A stretch of DNA of 64,000 nucleotides from an uncultured Clostridia bacterium (GTDB taxonomy: Bacteria; Bacillota; Clostridia; UBA1381), in assembly GCA_934476075.1 (NCBI GenBank), contig CAKSNH010000009.1, forward strand, positions 1-64,000, given 5' to 3'. A model generated the notes under the pieces. The model ran no database searches and was not told where the DNA came from. It was given only the letters and a program-made list of their open reading frames with translations. The translations under genes and the position numbers were made by a program. Positions 7,701 to 17,600 of this stretch are shown here, one piece after another; position 1 is the stretch's first letter; each line of letters opens with the position of its first letter.

Positions 7701-10194
7701 TATAATTTTTGTAAACCGTTTCGCTCTTCGGACGCATAGCGTTGTCATAATCCCGTTTTGCCGATAAAATCCATGCCCCGTTGTCATTGGTAACGTATAC
7801 CTTTGACAAATTTCCAAGCTGTGTATACATATATTTTGTTTTCACGCCGTTAGGCTGCTGTGCAACAATAATATTGTTTCTCACATCATATGAAACTGTA
7901 CTTATACCGCCGTCGGGTGCTGTTGTCTTTACCAGCTTGCCGATACCGTTGTGAGTATACGTTGTTGTGGTTGTGTTTCCGTTTGCATCGGTTGCACTAA
8001 TCTGTCTGCCAAGCGGGTCATATTCCGTAAATGTGCTGACATTCGATTTGCCCCCGTCTGCATCGGTGACATTTTTTACACTCTGCCATACACTGTACGA
8101 ACCGTCAGTTGCATATGTATAATTATAATTTGTCTTGATTGTCTGTGTTCCGTCATTCACAACTGTGGCAGAAACATTTCCGTATTCGTCATATTGGTAT
8201 TTTACCGTTGATTTTAATTCACGGTCTGTTTCTGTCGAAGATGTTGCAGACGAATATGTCACTTCATATACATCGGAACTTGCAATACTCTTTCCGTCAT
8301 CTGTAAGCGTATTAACCGTCAGCGTACCTTTTGTTGAATTTATCGGTCTGCTTGCCGATGTAAGGATAATGCCGTAGGTATCGTCATAAGTTGATGTGGT
8401 TTTTGTATATCCATCATCAGTTGACGTAATTTCATTATACCGGTTATATCCATATGACATTGTTTTTGAAAGTCCCTTTGTTTCTTTGATTCTTGATATA
8501 TTTTTATTATAATTATCGTCCTTATATGTGTATGTATATGTATTGGCTTTGTTTGTTGAATTGGACTTTTCCGAAATCGTCTTTATACGTTCATAATTAT
8601 CAAATGTTATAGTTGATGTAACATCTGTCGAATTATTTTTCTTAACCAGCTTTGTCATCTTATAGCGTGAACGTGTATAGGCATACTCCGTATTATCTTT
8701 TTTCTTTCCATTCTCATAAGCATATGTACATGAAATTACATCAATGTTGGCAAAATGCGGGTCTTTGATTGTATCATTTGTTGTCTTCATATTTGTATAT
8801 TCAAAATATTGCTTACCGCTTGTAGGATAATCTATTGAATTAATATGACAACTGTATGAATTGAACATATCAAGTGCTAATTGATTTTTAGACATTTCAT
8901 ATTGAGTTACATTTTTACTTGACAATATATTTTGTCCGTCATATTCGTTTTTATAAACACTAAGTGTATAAATATCATCAAAAGTGTAATAATTGTCAGG
9001 GTCATCATCGGAAGTAACAGGTTCGGATATTTCATAAGCCACTTCCTGAACAAAATTACCTATCGTAGCTTTTATACCGCTGCTTGTCACTTCTATTTTT
9101 CTCCCCATGGAGTCTATCATATTCACATAGTCAATCATATTGCCGTATTTATCCACAACAGCCTGAACATTAAATTCCGTATATCTGCTTATACCTGCGG
9201 AATTACTTTTAAAATAATATTGTTTTCCGTCTCTTGCTGTAATTTTAAAAGTATATGAAAATCCCTTTTCATGCTCCACATTATGTTCAGAGTCCACATA
9301 ATGATATGACCCATAGGCAATGTCACTATCTATTGAGTAAGAAAATTCATTACTATCACTTGTAATATAATTTACATATGTTCCCTGCGGTTTGCTTGAT
9401 GATGAGGATTTAATTTTTTCATAGCCTATTTCAATCGGATATATTCCTCCCGATTCTGTTCTGAAATAACCATATATACTTCCGCTGTCGGAATCAATCT
9501 TTTCCATCTTTAATCTCGGCTTATAATCAATGCTGACAAGCAAATCTTTCGATATATATTGATTTCTTTTTGTGTTTGATACAATATCCAAATTTGTTTC
9601 AAACTTGTCATAAACAATTATAGGCTTTACGCTTTTGTTTAACTGATATGTATAAATCGTTGTATATTTATAATCGCTTTTTGACGGTGCTGTCGGAATT
9701 GACGAATAATATGATACATGCTGTTTATTTCCTGACCTTAATTTCCTTGCCAATCTGTTTGCAGTGGTTTCAAATGTATCATTTTTTTCCACATTAGTTT
9801 CATACGGAATGGATACAAGTATATTCTTACCGGTTTCAACGCAAGTATATGTATACAAATATACTTGTGTTTGAACTATATTTCCGTTACCGACATAGCT
9901 TAGTTTCTCATCACTGTTTTGGCTGTTGTGGCTTCGTATAACTTCAAAATTCAATCCGTTTTTACCCGGCAAAGCCAAATCCACTTCACGGGTTACAACC
10001 GCACCCGTTTCATCGCTGACGCTTGTTCCGCTGTTTGATAATCCGTAAGGTGGTTCATATTCATCACCAAAATATGACGCCAATTCACTTGCATATGTTG
10101 ACGTAGCCAACGCCGATGATGTCGACGCACTCGCACTGCTGTAAGAGCATATAACTCCAAACAAACATATCAATGCAATAATATATTTTCTCAC
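4783..10194 (-). CDS. Secreted YD-repeat/RHS polymorphic toxin with C-terminal peptidoglycan amidase
   Basis: 1803 residues. Residues 1-24 are a signal peptide (ALICLFGVICSYSSASAS). A long N-terminal region of unknown fold precedes dozens of YD repeats (for example TYDANGNM, YKYDKLGRN), expected to form the RHS shell. The core ends at RARYYSPLQGRF...NAWDPSG near residue 1590. The variable tip at about 1660-1800 is an Amidase_2/PGRP domain with VIHH, GYHF, GHRDYN and TVCPG zinc and active-site motifs; it would cleave the MurNAc-L-Ala bond. The overall plan resembles Gram-positive WapA-type toxins. Its ATG overlaps the stop of the upstream gene as ATGA, so translation is coupled. A candidate immunity gene follows after 18 bases. 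Confidence 0.88.
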   Translation of the reverse strand: MRKYIIALICLFGVICSYSSASASTSSALATSTYASELASYFGDEYEPPYGLSNSGTSVSDETGAVVTREVDLALPGKNGLNFEVIRSHNSQNSDEKLSYVGNGNIVQTQVYLYTYTCVETGKNILVSIPYETNVEKNDTFETTANRLARKLRSGNKQHVSYYSSIPTAPSKSDYKYTTIYTYQLNKSVKPIIVYDKFETNLDIVSNTKRNQYISKDLLVSIDYKPRLKMEKIDSDSGSIYGYFRTESGGIYPIEIGYEKIKSSSSSKPQGTYVNYITSDSNEFSYSIDSDIAYGSYHYVDSEHNVEHEKGFSYTFKITARDGKQYYFKSNSAGISRYTEFNVQAVVDKYGNMIDYVNMIDSMGRKIEVTSSGIKATIGNFVQEVAYEISEPVTSDDDPDNYYTFDDIYTLSVYKNEYDGQNILSSKNVTQYEMSKNQLALDMFNSYSCHINSIDYPTSGKQYFEYTNMKTTNDTIKDPHFANIDVISCTYAYENGKKKDNTEYAYTRSRYKMTKLVKKNNSTDVTSTITFDNYERIKTISEKSNSTNKANTYTYTYKDDNYNKNISRIKETKGLSKTMSYGYNRYNEITSTDDGYTKTTSTYDDTYGIILTSASRPINSTKGTLTVNTLTDDGKSIASSDVYEVTYSSATSSTETDRELKSTVKYQYDEYGNVSATVVNDGTQTIKTNYNYTYATDGSYSVWQSVKNVTDADGGKSNVSTFTEYDPLGRQISATDANGNTTTTTYTHNGIGKLVKTTAPDGGISTVSYDVRNNIIVAQQPNGVKTKYMYTQLGNLSKVYVTNDNGAWILSAKRDYDNAMRPKSETVYKNYNGTTATEFVKTDYTYVTMPDSCVSNVRSTDQNGNLIQEISYDYARSVNLKSAHNADVSNKYYNAVTQTVTGDDSITPYKVKTYTDARGLTYKEEVINPTTNKVEYYNTYLYDNSGNLLETKDTRAWNENRDGYTSKTEYDVFNRPVKQYDASGNVSTVEYNSLGQVVSTTDANGNTTTYKYDKLGRNIETTAPLEGTRYSVVRQYYDGNGNVIKTAQKKSADEWNVTVNTYDNMNRPKTTQTGSGGITQYGYDKAGNMTKMAVGLSAPIDITKANINGDYELTTYSYDFKNSLVKATDAMGYEETYKTDMFGNVISKTDRNGNVIKTTYNPFGKVLTQKVTKPDGTSETITNTYDILGNIKSMTDSTGTTKYEYDALNRLTNESKGSIMKLYTYDAGNNRKTFTLKNGNETIMDTSYEYDERNLLTSVTNGQNVAKYTYDANGNMLTDTLGNKTINYTYTAANLVKSVNNDWQSYSYGYGFDGNIIMRASYNGDEIDIIRYTYDDCGRLIKESGDYTKKSYTYDKYNNITNVEDSINNTTVLRIYDKNNRLTSEWSSTNYITVNYYDKNGNTTSKTATGGKRAVYEYNGFNQLVSAEENGVKSSYTYDGTGLRQSKTVNGVTINHIWDGTNMVAETNGTKVTNRYYRGANGIIYADLNGTQRRYFKDGHGNITGLAQMDSSDLEKFYEYDAFGVEITKEKSDTNPFRYCGEYYDSEIDKIYLRARYYSPLQGRFMTEDPIKDGLNWYAYCGGNPVNAWDPSGLWEQGDEKYPGFVQKAIRKYTADWEYASSVCDEDGMNTAHANAEQARQVGNSIISREVWGAESFSDWENDIDKNEIVIHHSNNNDSIKSDEKKHIKRGWSGIGYHFVIGKDGRIYEGRPINKKGAHVEGINTGKIGICLIGDYQPGVFDNNSPTQEQLYSMLSLIKVLKVVYPIEHVKGHRDYNGQMPNTKTVCPGDNLYNSLNNMGILQ
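5400..6740 (-). repeat. RHS core segment duplicated at 1205-2546
   Basis: This stretch of the main RHS gene matches the orphan module at 1205-2546 over about 1.3 kb. Identity is patchy: about 6360-6730 is essentially identical to 2170-2540, whereas 6020-6350 against 1830-2160 carries many differences. That mosaic pattern suggests repeated gene conversion between the copies. Confidence 0.75.
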
Positions 10195-11297
10195 TGATTT
10201 TCGCCCCCTTCACCGATAATATCATTCAATGTCATACCGTCAATCTGTTTTTGGATAATTGTATCAATCTCTGTATTTTGGTCATTTGCAATATATATAG
10301 CATTGCGAATATCAAATTCCGATAATCCGTCATTAAAATACTGCACTATCTGTTCATCGGGTATTCCATTCTCTCTTATTTCCTCTAATATATTATCATC
10401 CGCTTTTTCAACCGTTCTGATAGGTCTTGTTACATCTATGCTTTCCAATATATCCTCTGATTTATCGATAACTTCCGAAACTATGTCCACCTTGTAATCT
10501 TCAACCGTTTCTGTATCGTCCAAAAAGAACACCGCCGGATTTTGACCCGATATTTCCGCAAGCTGCACAGCGTCTATCATATCCATCAGATTTTGTTCGC
10601 CGATTTTCCTAAATACTTTTTTAAATCCGGATACTTGCAGCAATTTTCCTGATGACGTTATGTTATTGTATACATTATCAAAGATATTGTCCCATCTTGC
10701 ACCCTCCAAACGCTTGTCCAATATTTCATTAATGGTGTATACCCCTTTTCTGCTCAATACATTAGCCGTGTTTATTTCATCAGCCGTTATACCCTTTTCC
10801 AAATATTCCGTCACCTGCTCTTTGTCAAGAACGCCATGAATATTATCCGTTGCCTGATTGAATGCGGTTTCTATCCAATAATCATCGTCCTCGCAAATAT
10901 CCTTGCCTATATTGTATATTGTTTCAACCATCTCAATAGGATAATCCGTATCCTGCAAAAATACATATATTTTTCTTATCATGTCCGCATCTGCACCATT
11001 CAAAACCAAATCATGCAAATAATTTTGTTCATCGCTGTCCGCACTGTATTTTTCAATAGCATAGACATAATTTAATGTTTGCATATATGCGTCATCAGCA
11101 TCGGGAACATCATTTTTAATTTTCTCGGCGACAAGTTTCAGCTTGTCAATATCATCTATCTGTGTCATATCAATTTCTTTTTCCGCATCATATTCATCAG
11201 TAAAATATTCACTATTGTTTATCGCCGCAAAAACACCTAAAACAGTTGTCACAAACACTATCGCACATAAAAAAATAATCTTGGTTCTTTTTTTCAT
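10191..11297 (-). CDS. Secreted or membrane-anchored helical protein of unknown function, coupled to the RHS toxin
   Basis: 368 residues from ATG 11297, which has GGAGG six bases upstream; a GTG four codons earlier overlaps that site and is unlikely. Residues 5-26 form a signal peptide or anchor (IIFLCAIVFVTTVLGVFAA). The rest is acidic and predicted helical, with loosely repeated ~20-residue motifs: GADADMIRKIYVFLQDTD, GITADEINTANVLSRKG and GLSEFDIRNAIYIANDQ. The stop overlaps the RHS ATG by four bases, so the two proteins are probably made together. It might assist RHS export or display, but no family was recognised and that is inference from position. Confidence 0.7.
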   Translation of the reverse strand: MKKRTKIIFLCAIVFVTTVLGVFAAINNSEYFTDEYDAEKEIDMTQIDDIDKLKLVAEKIKNDVPDADDAYMQTLNYVYAIEKYSADSDEQNYLHDLVLNGADADMIRKIYVFLQDTDYPIEMVETIYNIGKDICEDDDYWIETAFNQATDNIHGVLDKEQVTEYLEKGITADEINTANVLSRKGVYTINEILDKRLEGARWDNIFDNVYNNITSSGKLLQVSGFKKVFRKIGEQNLMDMIDAVQLAEISGQNPAVFFLDDTETVEDYKVDIVSEVIDKSEDILESIDVTRPIRTVEKADDNILEEIRENGIPDEQIVQYFNDGLSEFDIRNAIYIANDQNTEIDTIIQKQIDGMTLNDIIGEGGENQ

Positions 11298-11612
11298 ATT
11301 TTCCTCCACATTAATTTATTTTAAATATACACTTATAATCCGAACCTTATTCCTGTAATTCACCACGCTCCTTATAGACTGTATTTTTTAACCTTGTTAT
11401 GTCATATAAACCACCTCTTATTTTAATATTTTGTTAATATAAAATTAGATATTTTTAAACTAATATTATTACAATTTATTTAATAAATCAGTTTAAAACA
11501 CATCTTATATTTTACATATTATAATATATTTTGTCAAGTAAAATCATTTTATGTCATTTAAATACTTATTATTATTTATAATATATTACCTTTTATATTC
11601 GGCTCGTAAGAA
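11298..11612. other. AT-rich leader and promoter region upstream of the RHS operon
   Basis: Very AT-rich, with no gene of normal size. It holds a candidate minus-strand promoter at 11509-11537 and a leader of about 200 bases. A 15-codon frame (11363-11316, GTG start, AAGGAG upstream) lies just before the secreted-protein gene; nothing else supports it as coding. Confidence 0.5.
11509..11537 (-). promoter_or_regulatory. Candidate sigma-A promoter for the RHS operon
   Basis: Minus strand TTGACA (11537-11532), 17-bp spacer, TAAAAT (11514-11509). The start point would lie about 205 bases before the ATG at 11297. Confidence 0.5.
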
Positions 11613-11643
11613 CAGAAAAAAACCCGCCGTTTCCGGCGGGTTC
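11613..11643 (-). terminator. Intrinsic terminator of the large SLH surface-protein gene
   Basis: Minus strand CCCGCCG-GAAA-CGGCGGG followed by seven T, 27 bases after the stop at 11670. A strong GC-rich hairpin. Confidence 0.9.
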
Positions 11644-11669
11644 TCATATTTCAGTCTTTTAATTTGTCT

Positions 11670-14600
11670 TTATTGATTGTTCTTTAAAAATCTATGCAAT
11701 ATTGCAGCAATTTCCGCTCTTGTTGCGTTGTCCTGCGGATTTAGTGTTGTTTCGGTTCTTCCGTTGATAAGTCCGCTGCCCATTGCCCATTGCATTGGTT
11801 CAACCGCATATTCTGAAACCATATCAAAATCGCTGTATGACAGGATATTTGTGTCCTCTCTCACAGAAACATCGATTTTCTTGAACTCTGCATAGCGGTG
11901 CATAATTGCCGCAATCTGTTCACGGGTGATAGGTTCGTCCGGTGCAAATTCAGTTTCGGAAACTCCCTTTACGATGCCGTTTTGCTGTGCCCACGAAACA
12001 GCATTCTCGTAGTACTCGCCTTTTACAACATCAGTAAATAAATTATCCTTATACTCTGCCTTTTCACCTTCGTTTCTGTACAAAATTGTAACAAGCATTG
12101 CACGAGTTACGTTTGCGTCCGGCTCGAAGATTTTTTCTTCCGTTCCATTCATAAGACCGTTTGCCAAAACATAATCCGTATCGGCATGATACCACTGATT
12201 TATATCCAAATCATCAAAATTCATTGACGGACAATCATGTGTATCTGTATCACTCGGTTTGTCTTTGCTGTCATCTTTGTTTTTATCACTGTCTTTGTCT
12301 TCTGTTTGTTTTTTATCCTCTGTCCACTTTGCATAAAGAGTAATGTTCTTTGTCACTTTTGTTTCAAAAGCATACTTTTCCGAAAAATCATTGCTCAAAT
12401 ACCAGCCGTCAAATACATATCCGTCTTTTGTCGGCTCGTTTGGTTTATTTACAATACCGTTTTCTATAATAGTCTGACTGTCAACCGAGCCTGCACCGTT
12501 TGTTTCAAAACTTACGGTATAATATGTTGTATGTCTGCCGCCCGAACCGCCTGATGATGACGATACTGTATCATATGCAACCGCATATGTTGAGAATTTA
12601 GAAGAATATATATAAATATATCCGTTCTTAGTATCAACAAAACAAGTTCCGTCAGTAAACGGTTTTACGGAAGCTCTTTCGGTAAGAGCCGTAAGCTCCT
12701 GTGCGTTTCCGTCATGGTATCTGTAAACCTTAACATTTTTCTTCTTTGTAAAATTATAAGGCAATCTAATTTCGATTACGCTTGATGCCTCTGCAATCGT
12801 TCCGCCTGTGGATTTTTTTAGATTAATGTCATAGAACCCAAAGTTTTTCGGAGCGTTCTTGACGCTCTTAATTGCGGTCTGCTCTGCCTTGTCTTTGGAC
12901 GTTTCCTGTGCCTGAACAATAAGCGAAATATCTGTCTTTTCTTTCTTTGCTATATCGTTCAAGCCATCTGCCGTGACTTTATCAATCTGTCCTTCTTCCT
13001 TTGAAACCGTACCCTGTACCCATTTTGCATACAAAGTTTTGTTTTCCGTAAACTTATCTGTATCAAAATTCCATTCGGTTGTACATTCGCTGTCTGCAAA
13101 CCAGCCGACAAATTCATATCCGTCTTTTGTCGGTTCAGTTTCCGGCTCAGTGATTGTCTGATTGTATTTGCAGGTCTTGCTCTCAACAACAGAACCACCG
13201 TTTGAATCAAATGTTACGGTTATCATTTCATCTGTGACAATCTCCATCGTTTTGTCAGCTCCGGCAAGATAGTTTTCCGTTTCTTTGTATCTTACCTTAT
13301 ATGTGCCGCTCGGAAGATTTGCAATTTCATTTCCGTCAATGGCAATGTATTCACTTTCGCCGTCTTTCTTATATTCCATTGTAGAATCAACACCGATAAT
13401 TTTGCCCACTAACTTTCCGTCCACTGTTTCTTTTACAACTGTCGGAGTTTCAGGTGCTAAACGCTGTGCCTTTGCAACAGTCAAATCAATAACCTTTGAA
13501 AGTCCGCCGAAATCATCTGTTGCCGCAACTCTGAATCGCACCTTATAATTTCCGACATTTACAGGAACTGTACTTGTATATGCACTGTCCTCCTCGTCGG
13601 CTTTTTTGTATTCAACCGTTACCTCGCCGAATTTTGCAGCATAGGACGGTACATTTGGTGTTTCGCCGTATGTACGGTCTGCGATACTAGGTTCAGTCAT
13701 CCATTCATTTTCTGCCTTTGTGATATAGAAATCCAAAACTATTTCAGAAACATCCTCAGTTTTTCCGTCCCAATAACAATTACTGCTGTCCTTTAATTTA
13801 AGCTTTACATCATATCTTCCGACTTGTATTCCTCCGCCGTTCTCGCTTACAGTATAGTAATCGTTATCGCTGATGTCTGCCGTCTGCAAATTGCCTGTAT
13901 ATACCTTGCTTGCAACTGACGGAACAGCAACATTTGCCTTTTCAATGGAAACACGCAAAAGATTACCATAAGAGTCAGTATGGTTGTCATCTCCGAAAAC
14001 CTTAAAATGAACTTCGTACTGTCCTGCGTTTATGCCTTTCGGAAGCTCCTCGCTCCATGTAGCCTTATTGTCAATACTATATTTCAGAACACCGCCGTTT
14101 GCTTCGCCGCCAACAATAAGTACCTGCTCCGTTTTGTCATATTTAAGACCAAATTTTATAGTCGGAGCTGTGCTAATGCCTGCCTCCGCTTTTGCCATTC
14201 CGGTTGTTTGCTGTTCAATCGTACCTGTAAAGTTTCCGTTTGCGGTAAATGTAGTTTTGTCAGCAACGTTTGTAACATCGCTCCACACGCCCGTTACGGT
14301 AAGACCGTCTATTGTAACCGTTGCCTGCGGTGTCTGCACAGTACCGTCATATGTCATCGGTTCAAATCCGCCGCAGACCGCCCCGCTTATATCCTTTGGA
14401 TTGATTTTAAGTCCGTTCGGTATGGTTTTGCTGTATGAATAATATGTACTGTCCGCATCTCTTGTAATTATGACATCATAAGTACCTGCATCGGTCGGCG
14501 AATCAATGTCCGAGCCGTCTTTTTGATATTTCACTGTAAATCCGTCCGTAACATTTGCACTGACTGTAAAGCTCTTGATATTTCCGTCATATCCGAACTC

Positions 14601-17600
14601 CTGTGCCGTTTCGTCCACTGTAACGGTATTTTTTTCAATATCACCCCATACAGCCGATATTGTTGTATCTTTGGAAATATTAACCGTATCACCTGCCGCA
14701 TACTCCGTACCGCCGACATTCCATGCTGTAAATCTTTTTTCTGCCGGTGCGGTAAAGTTACATTCAGGAAGTTCATACTCACCCGATATTACAGGAACAC
14801 TCGCCATTGTACCGCCGCCTCCGTTTGCGTCAAAGGAAACAGTGTATATAGCCGAATAAACCAAGTCATTGCCTACTCTTTTTAGAGCATGACTGCTGTC
14901 ACTGCCCGAAAGAGTAAACTTATCTGCCGTTTCATCGGTAACATTTTTTACAACTATATCGCCGTCCGAAAGTCCGTCGCATAAAATACTAATATTGCCG
15001 CCGGTATAACCTGCTGCATCAATCAATTCTTTTTTATAAACCTTTATGCTGTCATAACCCGACGGAACGCTAATTTCAGTATTTCCGAGCAAATTTATTT
15101 TTCCGTTTAACACCACAATACCGTTAGACTTTCCTGTAACGACTTTTCCGCCATACAGATTTACTGTAAGTTCCCGGCCGCCTATCGCCGTACTCGAATC
15201 ATTTTTTTCGTACTTAATCATACCGCCGTACAGATTTAAAGTATTGCCCGAATAACCTTCAAAATCAATAATGGTATTGGTATTATAAGTTGTTTCAAAT
15301 GTTCCTCCGTAAATATTTACGGTACTGCCGTTATTTCTGAAAGCTATAACATGACCGCTCGAATTTGTGATTTGTCCCGCCGTACCGCTGCTTTCGCAGT
15401 CGCATATATTTAAAACTGCATTTTCCGCCGGAATAATATTCGCTTCAAGTTTATGTCCGTTTAAGCAAATATTCACCGTTCCGGAAACTGGGAGTTGTTT
15501 TTCATCGCTTATTTCAAGGTCATCGCTTAAATAGTAATTTCCGCTTGTAACTGTTGCCCCGTCTTTTATACCGGATACAAGATTTAAGCTGTTGTCTGCC
15601 ACATGCTTTATTGTTCCCGTATGAACGGTACAATTTTCCTTTCCGCATATGCAGTGCTCTGTCGGGGTTTTAATAACAACCTCTCTTGCAAAAACACCAT
15701 TTTGGTCAACAACGGTCATGTTTTCAGTCCGTCCATAGCCGTAAAAATCATACAGACTTACACTTCCGGCATCCGGTGTAGTAACTGCAAGACCGTCATT
15801 TAAGTAAATCTCTCCCATCGTTCTTTCATTTGTATCGTAATCAATATCCTCCGATGTAATTATTGCCGCATACAAATCCTTTCTGGTTTCATTGACCGTA
15901 GCGATGGATTTCACCGAAATCACGGTATCCTCACCCGAAATGGTAATATTTTTGCCGCCATCGGTTTCTATTCCTTTTGCATCGCATTCAATGTCCACAT
16001 TGCTGTTTTCAATGACAACATCATAATGGGACATAATACCGTCCCATATGTCTCCTTCTTTTCCCGTTCCTGCCTTTATCTTAATATCACTGTTTTTTAT
16101 TGATGTAATTTCTTCACCTGTAATATTTTCGTCATTAACCAAATAAGCCCATATTCCTCGATTGCTTTTTGCCGAAACGTTTACTTTTGCATTTTCGATT
16201 TTAAGCGAACCATGGGTATAAATTGCTTCGCCGCTGTTCTCATCGCCCTTATCTGTTTTAAATTCATATTCTCCGCCGTTTAAGGAAAGAATGTGGCTTC
16301 TCCGTTTAGTGTTGTCTTGGATTGCAAGAGCCCTTTCCTCCGAAGCAACCTTAATGCTTGCGTTTTCGTTGCCTTCAAACATAAGCATCTTACAGCTGTC
16401 CTTTGCAATTATTCCGTAAATCCAAGCAGCTTTATGCTTCTCATCGGTAACTTGCTCCGCTTTGATAACATTCTCCCCGGAAAACTTTATCTTTAATTTA
16501 TCCTCACTTGCAGGCACATAGTAAATTCCGTAAATTTTATACATATAATCAGTGCCTAATTCCTTGTTAATGTAACAATAATCTTCTATTTTGTATCCGT
16601 CTTTGATTGTCACGCCGTTTAAGTACAGTGTAGGAATACTGTCTTCTACTTTGAAATAAGCAGTACCCGATGTAATCCCATCACCTGCAATGTTTTCGGA
16701 ATTTGCTGCCGTAACCTGCACACCGCCGACATATAAATTGTTGCCCGATGTATTCAGCCAAGCCTCGGTAGCCAGTTCGCTTTCGTCCTTTATTTTTATA
16801 AGTTCATCATCTGAATCATCGGTCACACTGCTCCCCTGTGCCAGTGTAAAAATTGCCTTTATATCATCAATCGCCAAAAAAGTTCCACGTTCTTCAACCC
16901 ATACTCCACCGTTTATGGTGCACTTTTTAACAACAAACGGATATTGAGCGGAAGGTACAGTATATAAAGAAACCGCCTGATAAAAATATCCGTCATTTAC
17001 GGTAACGTTTCCGTTATAGACAAAAAGCGAATTACGTCCCGAATCAGCTACCGCAACAAACGTACCGCCGTTGATTTCAAGCGTACTTTCGTCAACGAAT
17101 ACCGCTTTTACAAGGGTGTATTCGTCGTCAGCTGCACAGTCGTAAATTATTGTTCCGCTGTTTTCGTCCGTCCCCGTAACGCCCTTTATTTTCAGTGTTG
17201 AACCGCCGGTAACAAAAATCGTTGACGAACACCTTGTAAGAACGGATATATCGCCCTCCCATTTAAAGCCGGTGTAATGGTTTTGATTGATTTTTGCACC
17301 GCCCACACTGTCGTTAATCGAAACCGTTACGTCAGAACCGCTCACCTTTAAAGATGTATCGGTAAGGCTGTGTCCGTCCAGTTCTATTGTAAGACTTTTA
17401 TCAATCGTTACCTTTTGCTTTGTCGTATCATTTTCAAGCAGCCTAAGCGTATCGCCGCTTACAGCCGCTGCAACAGCCGCCGAAAGACTTGCATACTTGT
17501 CGGATAATATACCGTTGCTTTTTTCGATTTGCACAATTTCTGTTGTTTCTGCAAACACTACCGCCGGCATGAGCGTCAGCATCATCACCGCACATAAGAA

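Noticed and set aside
2267..9258. Many plus-strand open frames of 60-113 codons antisense to the RHS genes
   Set aside because: They arise from the biased codon pattern of YD repeats, lack ribosome binding sites and repeat exactly where the RHS core is duplicated.
11316..11363. 15-codon frame with AAGGAG upstream, just before the secreted-protein gene of the RHS operon (possible leader peptide)
   Set aside because: No biased codon composition, no attenuator hairpin after it and no recognisable peptide; one short frame with a good site is expected by chance in this leader.
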